64,000 nt of DNA from Primula veris (lineage: Eukaryota; Streptophyta; Magnoliopsida; Ericales; Primulaceae). Positions 23,191 through 35,152 of the stretch are shown here, piece by piece; the first letter of the stretch is position 1; each line of letters opens with the position of its first letter. The notes beneath the pieces are model-generated. The model searched no databases. It saw nothing but the letters and a program-made list of their open reading frames with translations, and was not told where the DNA came from. The stretch is from the NCBI GenBank assembly GCA_963682055.1, contig OY821746.1, positions 12,451,992 through 12,515,991 on the forward strand, written 5' to 3'. A program made the position numbers and the translations under genes.

Positions 23191-26100
23191 TCACTGTTTG
23201 GCCATCAGACGGACGTATTTGCCCTCAATCATGAATTTCGAGCTCGAGTTGATCTGCATAAAAATAAATTACATTATACATTATGAAAAATACAATTCAA
23301 ATTTAGTCTATTGTAAATCGTTAGTACAGAGATTGTGTTACCTTTTGCTCAAGTAAATTAGTGATCCGACTCTCATCCTCTGTGGAACAGGACTTTCTCA
23401 GAGCCTCTGTAACAAGTTTTTTCAGTTTCCTCATTTTAAGAACACCTTCTGGATTCTGTCACAAGTAATTTGGATGGTTAAATAAAAAATGAAAACAAGA
23501 TAACAAATAGCTACTGTTCATTGTGCAACTCATTACAAGCTCAAGCACGATTGTCAATACCATCTAAGCCACTTTGTTCCAGTTACTTACTAAAGATACG
23601 CAATAATTAACAATTTGCTTTGACTAATGCTACACACTCGGATATGTTATTCATATTATTTACAGAGATAGGTTTATAAATATTTACTGGATATTGAGTA
23701 GAATGACGATCATGCATTTCAAGGTAGGACTTTCGAGTTTCGAAAAGGTTTCGTATTTTTCTGCTATATAAAACCCTGACTATTACAGTTTTGATTTTTG
23801 ATAAGTAGCAGTTATTTAGTCCTCTTGAGGACTCCTCCTCATGAACATGAATAACATATTTATTATTGTTTATTATCATCGACTAAGGACCTGGTATGTG
23901 TGTGGTTAAGAGAACATATAGAGGAGTCCTCTAAATGGTTTTCTTACACTAATGTAGGACTGTAGTCAAATTATATAGTAGTTGAAGTGTCCATTATAAC
24001 TTATTAAGTATTTTTAAAAGAAAGTCACAGTTTTAATACCCACATAACTCACAATTTACACAACAAAACAGTGAACACGTTCCTCACATCACGCATTTCT
24101 ACTTTAAACTGCTATCTGTATTGTTCTCAAGAATGACCTTTGACATTTTATCCTATGAAACAAAAACAAAGTAAACTAGCAAGTGAGATGCTTGAAAACA
24201 GAATCGAATACGTAAGACATACTGATTGAAGGGATGATTTGATCAATTTTTTCCACTTTATTTTCTTTATGGCATCATCTTTCTGAGCAGAAGGCTCTAC
24301 CACCACCACGCCGTCTTCTTCACTAGCACTGCATTTTGCTTTCTTCACCTTCTTTTTACCATTCCCACCTTTTTCTATCTGAATTACTTCTCCATTGCCT
24401 GATTCGCCCTTGCCATCATTTTCAGATACTACAAGTTTCCTCTTTTTGTCCGATGGTGGATTTCCATTTACCACCTCAGAGGTCTTATTTACACAAGCAA
24501 CCTCACAGGAGATTTGTACTTCCTTGCCCTCAATTTTTGCATTGGTAGGCAATTCATCACTTTTATTATTTTCTTTTAGTATATCGGTATTTTGAGAAGA
24601 TTCATTTTCCTCTTTGAGCGGTTGATTTTTCGAATGAAATGCCCGGGCTTTTGCTCTATGTTTCTTTCCGTCGGCATGGAGCAGAAGAGCTTGTTTACTG
24701 GTAGCCTTAGTATTACATAGACTGCATATACCAATAAAATTCTCATAAAAATGTAATCGACTTAACAGAAGGGAAGAGAAACTGAACATCATCCAATTCC
24801 AAAACAGCCACATTAAACCATATCCAGCCAAACTGGTATACATAAGATCCGGCATCGGAATGACGTGGAACGGAGCGCAATTCAAATGAATTGACAGGGT
24901 GGTTAGAAATTCTGTACTATGTTTCAAATGTTCCAGCCATACACTTCAACATAATTCTATATGTCAATTTTGTGGAGGCATATAATTTAGAAAATAAAAT
25001 TGCCATAATTTAATAAATTGACCCAATGATAAGTGAAAAAACACCAACTTGATTAAAGGGGTGAATTTTGACGCTCAACAGCGGTACTAGGTAAATCTAG
25101 GTACTTCATTTCATTTCATGGAAACAAATACATCAACATTACCACAAACCTTTATCCAATCCATGTACCATAACAAACTGCTTTCCAGCTTACATGTACT
25201 AACACCAGAAAATTTTTCAGGCACTAAGAAGCACATGACTGAAAGATCGGAATTTAGTCAGAATTGTCGATATTACCATGCTTTTACTCGGCACCACATG
25301 ATACTAGTGTCACGTATCGGGCTTTTTACTGTTCAGTGAGACAGTGACTGAATTGGACGATTTTATGTACTGAAGAATCATATTTTTGTACGTGATATAC
25401 TAATTTAAAGTAAATAGATCAATGAGGTGCCTCTATTAAGGAGAAATCTAACTTATTATTAACCACATTTGGACACTTAACATTTTGGTAATTATGACAC
25501 ATGTACTGATGTACACTAACCTAATAGTAAAGTATCACTCTCTTACAATAACATATATGCTAAATTTAACGGGAGTGTACTGATTGAGCACTACAAGTTC
25601 GGTTAGTGTACTAAATAACAAAGATTGTAGGTTTGGGTACAAAATCGAAAGGCATGATGAGTTGGTATAAGTATAACAACTGTAAAAAATAAATAACGGG
25701 TTTGATGAAGGTGGAACTAAACAGTTCATATTACTAAACGTATCTGGAAAAAATCACAGCATATACATGCAAAACATAGTTTTAAATACAAGGACAAATA
25801 AGTAACATGTAGAAAGAGCGAACAACGAACCTGCAAAACCATGGAGGGCGGTCAGATAAGCCAACGTTGATATCTACTTCGGGTTTCTGTTTAGCTTCAG
25901 TTTTGGGTGTTGTGTTGGTGCCATCAGGAGTTTTAGCTGCGCCTTTAGGTCCATATTTTTCCTGAACGACAAGAGGACTAATTTACCGATACTGTCGCAT
26001 AAGCCCACGAATGAAGCTCACATGAAAAACAAATCTGAACCAAATAAATTCGGCTCTTTTCAATTATACTACTTTTTTCTTGAAAGCCTTATTGATAATA

Positions 26101-28545
26101 CTTAGATTGCTAGTATACATTTCATCATGCTAAACTAAATGAACAATCACCTTAATCCTTCTAATTCACTAACTAAAAAGTCGGCAAATAACATATATTT
26201 CCACAGCATTAATTGGCACCTGGATCGCGATAAATTTTAATGCAATGTTATTTACAGGAACAATGCATTGGTTTGTTATCTTGCAAAGATGCTTCTGAAA
26301 ACGGGACGAAGCAAATTAGTTGGGTCGATTCAGGGATCTATTGTAATAGTAAGTTGAGGCACTTATTATAAAAAATACACAATCTAGCAGCACTGACTAG
26401 CTCTACTAAGAAGAGTAAGGGCTTTTCTAGGTGCACATTGTAAGCCTATAGCTGGTTTCATTGAGGACGAAACGAAAGCAACTTTTATTCATAATGAGTA
26501 TTGAGTAATAGTTTTTTATGGCAGAAAGCCAACAAAACTACGCTTTCATATTGGAAAACCAAACGCGGTACTAAACATAAACAAAGGGCTTGATTCGGTT
26601 GCAACTTCTAACAAGAAAAAGGGTGCTCTTTTAGGGTTGACAAAAAATCTGGTTCATCCAGCTTAAAGCTTCTATCTTTTTCAACCTAAAACCCATAAAA
26701 TTCAGCAAAGCTGCAACCATACAGGGCCAAATAAAGGAGCTCAAACCTACAACAGATCATACCTTGGTGAGACAATTTGGCGCAGTAAAAGACTATAAAC
26801 CAGAAAATCTAAGCTTTTAAGCTGGTCAACCAAGAAAAATACAGCTAAAATTTCTGAATTAAGAAAAAAGTGGATTCATCAGCTTAAAGCTTTTATTTTT
26901 ATGAGGATAAAAACCAGAAAATCTCGTCTTTTAAGCTGGTCAACCAGAAACATTTGCTTTGGAAGCCGGAAAACTGAAATCAAAAGCTGCACAACAAGCC
27001 TTGGTGAAATAGTTTGGAGAAGTAAAAGACTGCAAATCTCAGCTTTAAAGTCGGTCAATCAAATAGAGCCTAGGAAAACTAATATTAAAAGCTGCACCAC
27101 ACAGGCCAATTTATATACATAAATATAAATGCAGGAACTTAAACCTGCAATGAAAAACAAGCCTTGGGGAAACAATTTGGAGCAGTAAAAGACTAAAAAC
27201 CAGAAAATATAACAAGAAAAAACCCAAAAGGAAACTGATTTTCAGGGTTGAGAAAAAGGAAAGTTTATCCTGCTTAAAGCTTCTATCTTTTTCAGCCTAA
27301 ATCCCATAAAATCTCAGCTGTTAATCTAGTCAACCAAACACAACATAACTTCTAAGCAGGCAACTACTCCCTCTGTCCCTAACTAGCTACGAAACTACGT
27401 GCAACTTTGACCTTCGAAAATCTTGTATCTAAATGGAAATTTCCAAAATCTAGTGACATAGTTTAGCCATCAAGCTATATGATGAAATCTTACAAAAAAA
27501 CATTTCGGCAATTTATATACAATACTTTTGTAAGTCAAAGTTACACAGTTTCATAATTATCAATCATTTGGGGACCGAGATTATATCAATAGCTGCAACC
27601 AAACAAATCCAAAATAATAAAAACGTGGCATAAAGTTGCAAGAAAACAAACAAGCCAAGGTGAACCATATCAATTTTTTAAGCGGCAACTACTTCCTACG
27701 TCTAGCTACGAAACTACTTACAACGTTGACCTTCAAAATCTCGAAGCTAAATGGAAAATTTCAAAATTTAGTGACATAGTTTAGCAATTAACCTATATGA
27801 TGAAATCTTATAAAAAGAAAAAACATTTCGGCAATTAAGATACAAGACTTTTGCAAGTCAAAGTTACACATAGTTTCAAAATGATTAATTATTTAGGAAC
27901 GTAGATTATACCAATAGCTGCAACCAAACAAATCCAAACAAAAACAAAAGACGGAGCGTAAAGTTGCAAGAAAAAAAGCATAAGTGAACCAAATAAACTT
28001 AAAGTAGAAAAAATACTAATAAGAGTGGCATAGTTTAGCAATTAAACTATATGATGAAATCTTGAAAAAAATACATTTCGGCAACTAGATACGAGACTTT
28101 TGCAAGTCAAAATTACACGTAATTTCATAATTATCAATCATTTAAGGACACAAATTATATAAATAGCTGCAACCAAACAAATCCCAAGAAAAAAAAACCC
28201 GAAACGTAAAAGTTGCAAGAAAACAAACAAGCATAAATGAACCAAATTAATTTATAGAAAAAACACTAATAAAAGTAGTAAGGTACCGTCTCAGAGATAC
28301 ATTGAGTGTGTGACTGAACACTTTGCTGATTAAATACTTGGTTGCAATCGATACACGACCACTGCACCCAAAAAAAAACCCAGAAATTAGAATATCATTT
28401 GTAGTAATAATAAATAAAAATAATAAAAACAGAAATAACAAAAATAAATGAAAAACGGACGGTGGAGGCGGAGCATCTGTGGAAGTGGTTTGGTAGCTTT
28501 GGTTTTTTTAGATTCTCCCCACAATCCTCACATTGAAACCACACC

Positions 28546-28547
<2 letters not shown>
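23191..28547 (-). CDS. LYAR-type zinc-finger nucleolar protein, 6 exons
   Basis: In transcript order the exons are 28547-28461, 28361-28287, 25961-25831, 24721-24223, 23455-23342 and 23253-23191, joined in frame to 969 nt (322 aa). It is the plant homologue of the cell growth-regulating nucleolar protein LYAR (Arabidopsis At2g19385 by memory). LYAR proteins act in the nucleolus in rRNA processing and growth. The N-terminal [17 protein letters not shown] begins the LYAR finger, with C6/C9/H21/C25 and C32/C35/H47/C50. EKYGPKG follows at residue 55. A C2H2 finger of the U1/zf-met type lies at C97/C100/H113/H119 ([19 protein letters not shown]). Next come an acidic and lysine-rich linker with basic nuclear signals ([15 protein letters not shown]) and a conserved helical C-terminus ending KYVRLMAKQ. 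Intron 2 is 2.3 kb and full of repeats. The start codon abuts an ATT/AT microsatellite. Confidence 0.92.
26560..27355. repeat. Imperfect repeats in LYAR intron 2
   Basis: Recurring segments built around AAAAGACTAAAAACCAGAAA, CTTTTAAGCTGGTCAACCA and AGCTTAAAGCTTCTATCTTT occur about four times. Each set is associated with GCTGCAACCA or GCTGCACCAC. They lie entirely in intron 2 and no coding frame was recognised. Confidence 0.6.
27361..28258. repeat. Tandem array containing a Stowaway-like MITE (LYAR intron 2)
   Basis: Two ~325-bp units start at 27361 and 27686, with a 5'-truncated third around 28025-28258. The first unit opens ACTCCCTCTGTCCCTAA and contains GGGGACCGAGATTAT, resembling Stowaway termini (CTCCCTCCGTCCC). 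Units share ACATAGTTTAGC, ATGATGAAATCTT and CATTTCGGCAA. Confidence 0.7.

Positions 28548-28600
<53 letters not shown>
28546..28600. repeat. (ATT)n-(AT)n microsatellite adjoining the LYAR start codon
   Basis: ATT units at 28546-28572 run into AT units to about 28598. On the minus strand the last AAT overlaps the ATG of LYAR at 28547-28545. Confidence 0.95.
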
Positions 28601-28768
28601 TTGTGTATATATAGTGAGAGAATGGGTTTTTAGTTAGGGCTTTACTGAGTAGGATTTGGAATAAATGAAAAGGGTGTGGGCTTAATAGTAAATGGGCTCT
28701 TTTTCATTCATTCATTTATTTATTTTTATTTTATTTTCATTGTAATATAATTTTCATTTATTTCCTTG

Positions 28769-28969
28769 CTAGTAGTTTTATACACCGTGTACTGCACCGC
28801 CAATGGACCGTGCTGTGAGTGTTTTTTTTTTTCCGGACGCAAGTTTTCTGCATCAATCAAAATATCTAACGATCGAAGTCTGTTGTTATTGATTGATGTT
28901 ACGAATGACGTCAGAGATCGTTTTGACCAAACAGACATATCTGAAGGGTACTGTTTTATATAGTAGAGA
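28769..28969 (-). mobile_element. Possible short Helitron-like element
   Basis: On the minus strand TCTCTACTATATAAAAC begins at 28969, preceded by A, as in plant Helitrons. A candidate 3' end CTAG lies at 28772-28769 with a weak hairpin (TACAC-G-GTGTA) before it. The base after CTAG is C instead of the expected T, so the right boundary is doubtful. Confidence 0.4.
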
Positions 28970-28979
28970 TTGTCCGATT

Positions 28980-29075
28980 AATGTTACAAATTTTAATTAC
29001 TTTATGCCCAAGGCTCTACCTGTACTATTGATCTATTAACGAATTGGAAGCTAAAAAAAAAGATTTACTACACAA
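28980..29075. repeat. Segment duplicated at 33968-34062
   Basis: Shares an ordered series of matches with 33968-34062: AATTACTTT, CAAGGCT, TGTACTATT, TAACGAA, CTGGAAACTAAA-like and AGATTTACT. The other copy is just upstream of the FCP1-like gene. Confidence 0.6.
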
Positions 29076-29990
29076 GAGAAACTAAATTATTTGAACTACA
29101 AAATTCTTAATTTTTTATTTTCCATGTCAAGTTTTCTTTGCCTTTTCCTGGTAATCATTTGAATACACTTTAGCTAGATCTAGCTTGTTAGACAATGTAG
29201 ATTGAAGGTCCCTGGTTCTTTTTAAAGTCGCCGTAATTTTTTAATTCCGCTAGTTGAGGCGATGGATTAGCTATTTTTATAATCTTTCCCTGGTTGTTGT
29301 TAGGTGGCATGCGATAATAGAAAAATCATAAGATTTTTATATATTGTAGGGATAATTGTACTGTTAGAGCATCACCAATTGTTTTGTTAAGTTTTTCTTA
29401 TTAAATGTTGACATCAATTAAAAGTTTTTTAATTAAGTGACATATGTATATATAGATTAATTTTAAGTCTCATATTAGTGTTTATAACAAAGTTATCTAT
29501 GTGTTTTGTATTATTATTTTTTAGCATTTATATTGGTAGTCTTTGATATTCAGATTCTTACGCAGGAAAAGCGGAAGAAAAGTGGGTCAAAATCTGTTTA
29601 TGTCTATAAAGAGGTAATAAATGGTTAATTTGGGTAGCAGTTTCAATTTTTTACCGCATCATCCATTAACATTCTTGTTAACTTTAACAACATTTTAAAC
29701 AATATTAAAGTAAATGACTACTTTAACATAACTGATATGATAGAAATTTTATATGTTATCTAAAATTTTTATGTAACAAGCGAGTTAACATGACTATTGT
29801 AAATGTTGTTATAACTTAAATCGATCCTTATCTTACAAAATGATTTAGATTTTAAACTTTCACAAAATATAGTATTAGAGACCGTCAACCGGAACTTATA
29901 ACACGAGCATGGTTACTGAGGACACACATTGTAAAGTTTTGTAACCGATAATCTATGTTTAGGATGGCACCTATTATTCATATATTATAA

Positions 29991-30716
29991 GAGCAACCAC
30001 AATAGTTGTGTTAACTTTTTATTGTTAACTAGCGACACATCATCATTTAAAAAGTTATTAAATGACACATATGCATATTAAGTTAAACACCCACATTAGT
30101 TTTAACTTTAACAATGTTATTTATTTTAATTAAAAATTAAATATTCAAAATATAGTTATCTATTTTTTTTCCAGCAACCATACATTACCATCAAATTTCA
30201 ACGCCAAATTTCAGAAAAGATAGAATTTTAGAAATAGGAAAATAAGTTATTTATTTTCAACATATCTTTATAAATAAAGGGATGGGTAACAAATCATGAG
30301 TTGAATAATTCTGTGAATATTGCTACACTGGTTTAAAAATATTACTGATGTACGATTCTGTGAATAATTCTGTGAATGATTCATAGTTGAATTGTGCGTT
30401 GAGTAAATGAGGACAATTTTCCATATTTATGGAGAATAAGAGAAAATAAAGAAAAAGAAAATATGCAGGAGAAAATAAATAGAAAAGTAGAATAAGTTAG
30501 AGATAGAAAAGATATGCGTGAGAAATATGAGGGTGAGTCAGTTTTTTTTGCCATGTCATCAAGTAATAACACTTAAAAAGATTGTTATCTTTAACAATCT
30601 TTTTAAGTGTTATAAAGTTAACACACACTTTAACACATCTAATAGAGAGACAAAATTATATTGTTAGGTAACATTTTTAGTTAACACACACTTTAACACA
30701 CCTATTATAGATGCTC
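29991..30716. mobile_element. Tourist-like MITE (TAA target duplication)
   Basis: Termini GAGCAACCACAATAG and the complement GAGCATCTATAATAG match in inverted orientation and continue into GTGTTAA. Both sides are flanked by TAA (29988-29990 and 30717-30719), the PIF/Harbinger duplication type. Inside, 30566-30613 is a perfect hairpin (ATAACACTTAAAAAGATTG and complement). Confidence 0.65.
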
Positions 30717-30794
30717 TAACTAGAGTTTACCTGGATGGTATGCGTAACAACTAACAACATAAGAGGGCATCTTCGAAGAAATTAACAACTTTTG

Positions 30795-32220
30795 AAAATA
30801 AATTAATAAAAACATACTATTAAAAGTTTTGTTATAAAAAACATACCATATTAATACTAATGTAACAGTTTAATTTTTTATATCTATTTTCTAAAACTAT
30901 TTCTCTCTCTCTCTTCCGGTAACACTCTTTCCCTCCCCCCTCTCTATCATCTAAGATTACTCTCTCTCCTCCAGTCTTTATATATCTCCGCCCCATCTCT
31001 ATACTGTCTAAAATCCATCGTCGTTCTCCGTCACGTCATTGATGAAATCGACATCGATCCTTTTTTTTTCCGGTGGTGGCACCGTCGTCGTCGGTGTCGT
31101 CCTCCTACTCCCATGATTTGGAGCGGAGTGTGTGAATATGTATTTATGTATGTATATGTGAAGTGGAAAATTTTGTGATTGAATTTGGAAATTGAAAGTG
31201 TGAATTGAGGTAAATTGGGTTTAATAGCATATGTATACAATAAGAGTAATATATATAGTTTGATATTCTATTCATTTGTTTGTTGTCTTTTGTATTAAGA
31301 AAGAAAATGAGAGACAAAAACAAAGAAAAAGTAACTTTTTTATTATGTATTTTTATTAAAAAAAAACTTTAAAAAATATCATTTAACCTCTTAATATTAT
31401 GAAAAAAATTGAGCTCGCACTCCCGTTTTTCGTGTTCATACTCTTATTTTAAGTTCATATTTCAATTTTAAAAGTTCATACCCTTATTTTTAAAGTTTAT
31501 ATCCCAATTTTAACGTTCATACCCTTGTTTTTAAAGTTCATACCCCGATTTTTAAACTTCATATCCCAATTTTTAAGTTCATACCCCGATTTTTAAAGTT
31601 CGTACCCCAATTTTTAAGTTCATACCCCGATTTTTAAGTTCATACTCCAATTTTTAAAATTCATATCTCAATTTTTAAAGTTCGTACTCCCGTTTTTCGT
31701 GTTCATATTTAAGTTCATATTTCAATTTTAAAAGTTCATACCCTTATTTTTAAAGTTCATACATTTGTTTTTAAAGTTCATACCCCGATTTTTAAACTTC
31801 ATACCCCAATTTTTAAGTTCATACCCCGATTTTTAAACTTCATATCCCGATTTTTAAGTTCATAACTCAAATTTTAAAATTCATATCTCAATTTTTAAAG
31901 TCACACCCTAATTTTTAAAGTCATACCCTAATTTTTAAAATTATATTCCGTTTTTTTCGAGTTCATACCATTTTTTCCGATTTAATACCCTCTTTTTCTT
32001 TTTCGTTTTCAAACAAATATTTTTTTTATACCAAATTTTTTCCTATTTCATACCTTCCTTTTTCGAGATTTCATACCTTTTTTTTTTTTTTAATTCATAT
32101 CTTTTTTTCAATTTCATATATTTTTTTTTTATTAAAGGTATGTTTTTGATAATATAACTTTGAAGGGTATGTTTTTATTAATATAATAGGGATAACGTAT
32201 GTTTTTGTTAATTGTCCCTA
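30795..32220 (+). mobile_element. Minisatellite-bearing MITE, expanded copy
   Basis: The same family as 21991-22566, in opposite orientation. The ends are AATTAATAAAAACATAC and GTATGTTTTTGTTAATTG. The interior holds a CTCTCT-rich block (30900-30970), a GC-rich patch with CGTCGTCGTCGG (31080-31095) and a 31430-32130 array of ~20-bp units (TTCATACCCCGATTTTTAA). The array is several times longer than in the other copy. Confidence 0.7.
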
Positions 32221-32639
32221 TTTTCAAATTTATTCAAAACAACGGTAAGATATGAAAATTAACTATCAAAAGACGAGTTCATAACAATTGAAAGACAACC
32301 ACTATTGAGGTAGATGAATCTCAGATAGATCATCTCTATAAGGAACACTGTTTCTGTGCCTGTCTGTCCACCTTCTATACATGTGTTTGAGCACCACTAA
32401 ATTCAAACTTTGTTGGGTCGATGAATGTCACTACGAGTATTTTTACGGAACATTAGGTATATAACTTAGACTATATACACATCCATGGGAAGAAAGACTA
32501 GTATTCCGGTGAACACTGTTATAACTTTAGGTCAAGTGCTGTGAATTATCCATCAGAAAGATGTTGCTCAAGTGGTAAATGTTTACGCTGATGATTTTTT
32601 TGTTTGTGGAAATTAAGCGTTTTATTGATATGCCGAATC

Positions 32640-33110
32640 TTTCAAAACTATGCCCGTAGGCACCTACAAACAAAACTTAGAAATATTAGAACTTCATCGA
32701 ATGAAGTGTGGTCCTAATCTCTAAACATTAGATATAAAAACATTTCTATTGCTACTAGTTACATTTGAAAATCTATTCAAACTAGACGTAATCAAAAGCT
32801 CGATTTCCTTGATGACTTTATCGGGGAAAAGTCCAGTGTCCCTATAAATTATAACATTTCTTTCTTTCCATATACAATAAACGGAAGTCGCCAAGATGAT
32901 ACTTTCCAAAGACGCACTAACCGTTTTACCGTTTTATGAATTAAGTATAAAATATAAGAAATGTATGAGGCCTCATTAATTAATTTAAGAGGCCCTAGTA
33001 TCTTGTATGGGAAGACTTTGCCTGAAACCGGCTCTATAAATGAGCGGTGCCAATTTGCATAAAAAAACAATGTCAAGTGGGATTTTTGTACGAGGGATGT
33101 CACATATCAC
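32640..33110 (-). pseudogene. LINE (non-LTR retrotransposon) C-terminal remnant
   Basis: Minus-strand frames contain SVYCIWKERNVIIYRD followed by PDKVIKEIELLI. This matches the conserved tail after the zf-RVT domain of plant LINE reverse transcriptases (typically IW-ERN-R-F then a helical end). Upstream coding similarity is broken by frameshifts. The RT and endonuclease domains are absent, so it is a 5'-truncated relic. Confidence 0.6.
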
Positions 33111-34182
33111 TATTTTTAACAACTTACAGATAAAATACACAGTATAAAAGACAAATATACAAGGTTATGAGTATCTCGTTGCCCAATGTTCACCATTTAA
33201 CTTCCCCTCACCGCGCCTAATAATCAGTAGTTACACCCTTATCCTTAGATCCGAGGAAGTTTGATCAGTTACCTTGCTATTTGTTTTTGTTTTTGTTTTC
33301 TCGAGGAAATATTTAGCTAGACCATTGCTTTTGTAAATGAAGTTCCTGCATAACTTATTGAATCGATACAAACAGCTTATGTATTGATCAAGATTTTAAA
33401 GATAACATAGCCCCATTTTTATTTTAATGCCAAAATAACTCTCTCCAAACCAACTTGGTCACTTGAAACTTGAAAGTAAAAAACATTGTGATTTCTTTCT
33501 GCTCAGTTAGACCAAGAGTTCGATTAACATGTTGCCCATAAATTATGAAATTTCTTGAGTAAAATATTAATAATTTGAGCAAATTCAAAATAAAAAACTA
33601 CAATTCTTTTAAACTTTTAATTTCTCGATATATTGGGAACTTGACTATAAAATAGTATAAGATTGGCTCATACTTTTCGTTTCTTTTTTAAATTGTTTTT
33701 TAAGGTGCTTTTTTAATATAGTTTATATAAAATAAAAGTATACATTCGATATACCTTTGTTAATATATTTTATAAAAAACAAAATGTCACATCCTGAATA
33801 TATATCACTGTTTTCTAGTAATGAAAGAATAAATGCCCTTGATATCTTGTATGGAAGTTCAATAGTTGGATTCATGGTGTAATTTAAATAATAACATGTA
33901 AGCTTGAAATTTTAATTTGAGAAGAGAAGTTACACCACTGACCACACCACCAATCGGACGGTGCTGTTACGAATATTAATTACTTTCTGTGCAAGGCTTT
34001 ACTTGTATAGTTTTGTACTATTAATCCAATAACGAACTGGAAACTAAAAGATTTACTTCCAAATATTATTGAAGTACATAAATACGCGCTTATATACATG
34101 AGTTTCCCCATCCTAATGTAATAAGGAATAGGAAGCTTACAAGATCCTCAAAACCTGATATATAGCCTCTCTTAATATTTCC

Positions 34183-34190
34183 TATATATA
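34183..34190 (+). promoter_or_regulatory. TATA box of the FCP1-like gene
   Basis: TATATATA about 100 bp before the ATG at 34286. It predicts a 5' UTR of roughly 70 nt. Confidence 0.5.
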
Positions 34191-34285
34191 CATCGTCCAA
34201 AACTTTGTTCTCTTTTCACATAATTGATATCTTCCTTCTTATATAATTGGCTCTTAGTACTAAAAAACACACCTTTTTCATCAAT

Positions 34286-35152
34286 ATGATGAAACGTCAA
34301 AGAATTGAGGATTTGGCAACATACAACACCAAGAGGTACAAGACTACATTATGCACTCATCGAGTCTTTCTTACGGGAATATGTCTGAGGTGTGGGCTAA
34401 AGGCAGACCAAGAAAGTGCCCTTTTTTCTTCATACGCTTCTTCTGCTCCATTAGACTACGTGGTTAAAGGTATGAGACTTTCAAAAGATACCATTGCACA
34501 AGTTAAATTCAACAACACGACGAATATACTTGCACAAAGAAAGCTCTTTTTAGTCCTCGATCTGGACCAAACGTTAATCCATACAATCAAGGTACCTAAG
34601 CATGATCCTGATGTGGGGCGGGCATTTCTTCAGCAATCTGAGAATTCTTTAAAAGGAGAATTATTTCACTTAAGTTTGAAGAAAAAGTTCACGAAATTGA
34701 GGCCATATGCGCGCAACTTCCTTGAAGAAGCAAATAAAATATTCAATATGTATATATATACGAGGGGTAAGCGACATTATGCTAATGCAATTGCGAGTTT
34801 GCTAGATCCGGAGGGTGTTTATTTCGGCTCTCGTGTGATTGCAAGAGAAGATTGTACTCGGGCATATCAGAAAGGGCTTGATGTGGTGATGGCGCAAGAG
34901 AGTGCAGTGCTTATACTCGATGATGAAAAGATGGTGTGGCCAGACCATCAGGAGAATTTGATACACATCGAAAAATACTACTTTTCCCCCAAATTTGGTG
35001 AGAACGATGAGTGTGATGGAACATTGGCATCTGCTCTTGAACTCCTAAAGAAGACGCATACCAAATTCTTTTCGGAATATGATCGTGCAAAAACTTTGGA
35101 CACTGATGTAAGGGAAGTGCTGAAAGTGGTTCGGGATGGATGTGAGCAGTAG
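34286..35152 (+). CDS. FCP1-homology (CTD phosphatase-like) protein, intronless, no BRCT
   Basis: One open exon of 288 aa. It belongs to the HAD-superfamily FCP1/SCP phosphatases that dephosphorylate the RNA polymerase II C-terminal domain, and is most like plant CPL4. The N-terminus has a possible zinc cluster (C23, H25, C33, C36 in GICLRCG). The catalytic motif KLFLVLDLDQTLIHT gives D92-x-D94-x-T96, with Q where H is usual. Next come LRPYARNFLEEA, YTRGKRHYANAIASLLDP, conserved K196, and D212/D213 in LILDDEKMVW, then IEKYYFSP. The protein ends at DVREVLKVVRDGCEQ, exactly where the linker to the C-terminal BRCT domain of CPL4 would begin. ATG 34286 is the first in frame and is followed by another ATG. 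Lack of introns and of BRCT suggests a retro-derived or domain-only paralogue. Arabidopsis also has short FCPH-only HAD proteins. The active-site residues are intact, so it is not obviously a pseudogene. Confidence 0.88.
   Translation: MMKRQRIEDLATYNTKRYKTTLCTHRVFLTGICLRCGLKADQESALFSSYASSAPLDYVVKGMRLSKDTIAQVKFNNTTNILAQRKLFLVLDLDQTLIHTIKVPKHDPDVGRAFLQQSENSLKGELFHLSLKKKFTKLRPYARNFLEEANKIFNMYIYTRGKRHYANAIASLLDPEGVYFGSRVIAREDCTRAYQKGLDVVMAQESAVLILDDEKMVWPDHQENLIHIEKYYFSPKFGENDECDGTLASALELLKKTHTKFFSEYDRAKTLDTDVREVLKVVRDGCEQ

Noticed and set aside
34247..34285. N-terminal extension of the FCP1-like protein
   Set aside because: It would require a TTG start. The first ATG in frame is 34286.
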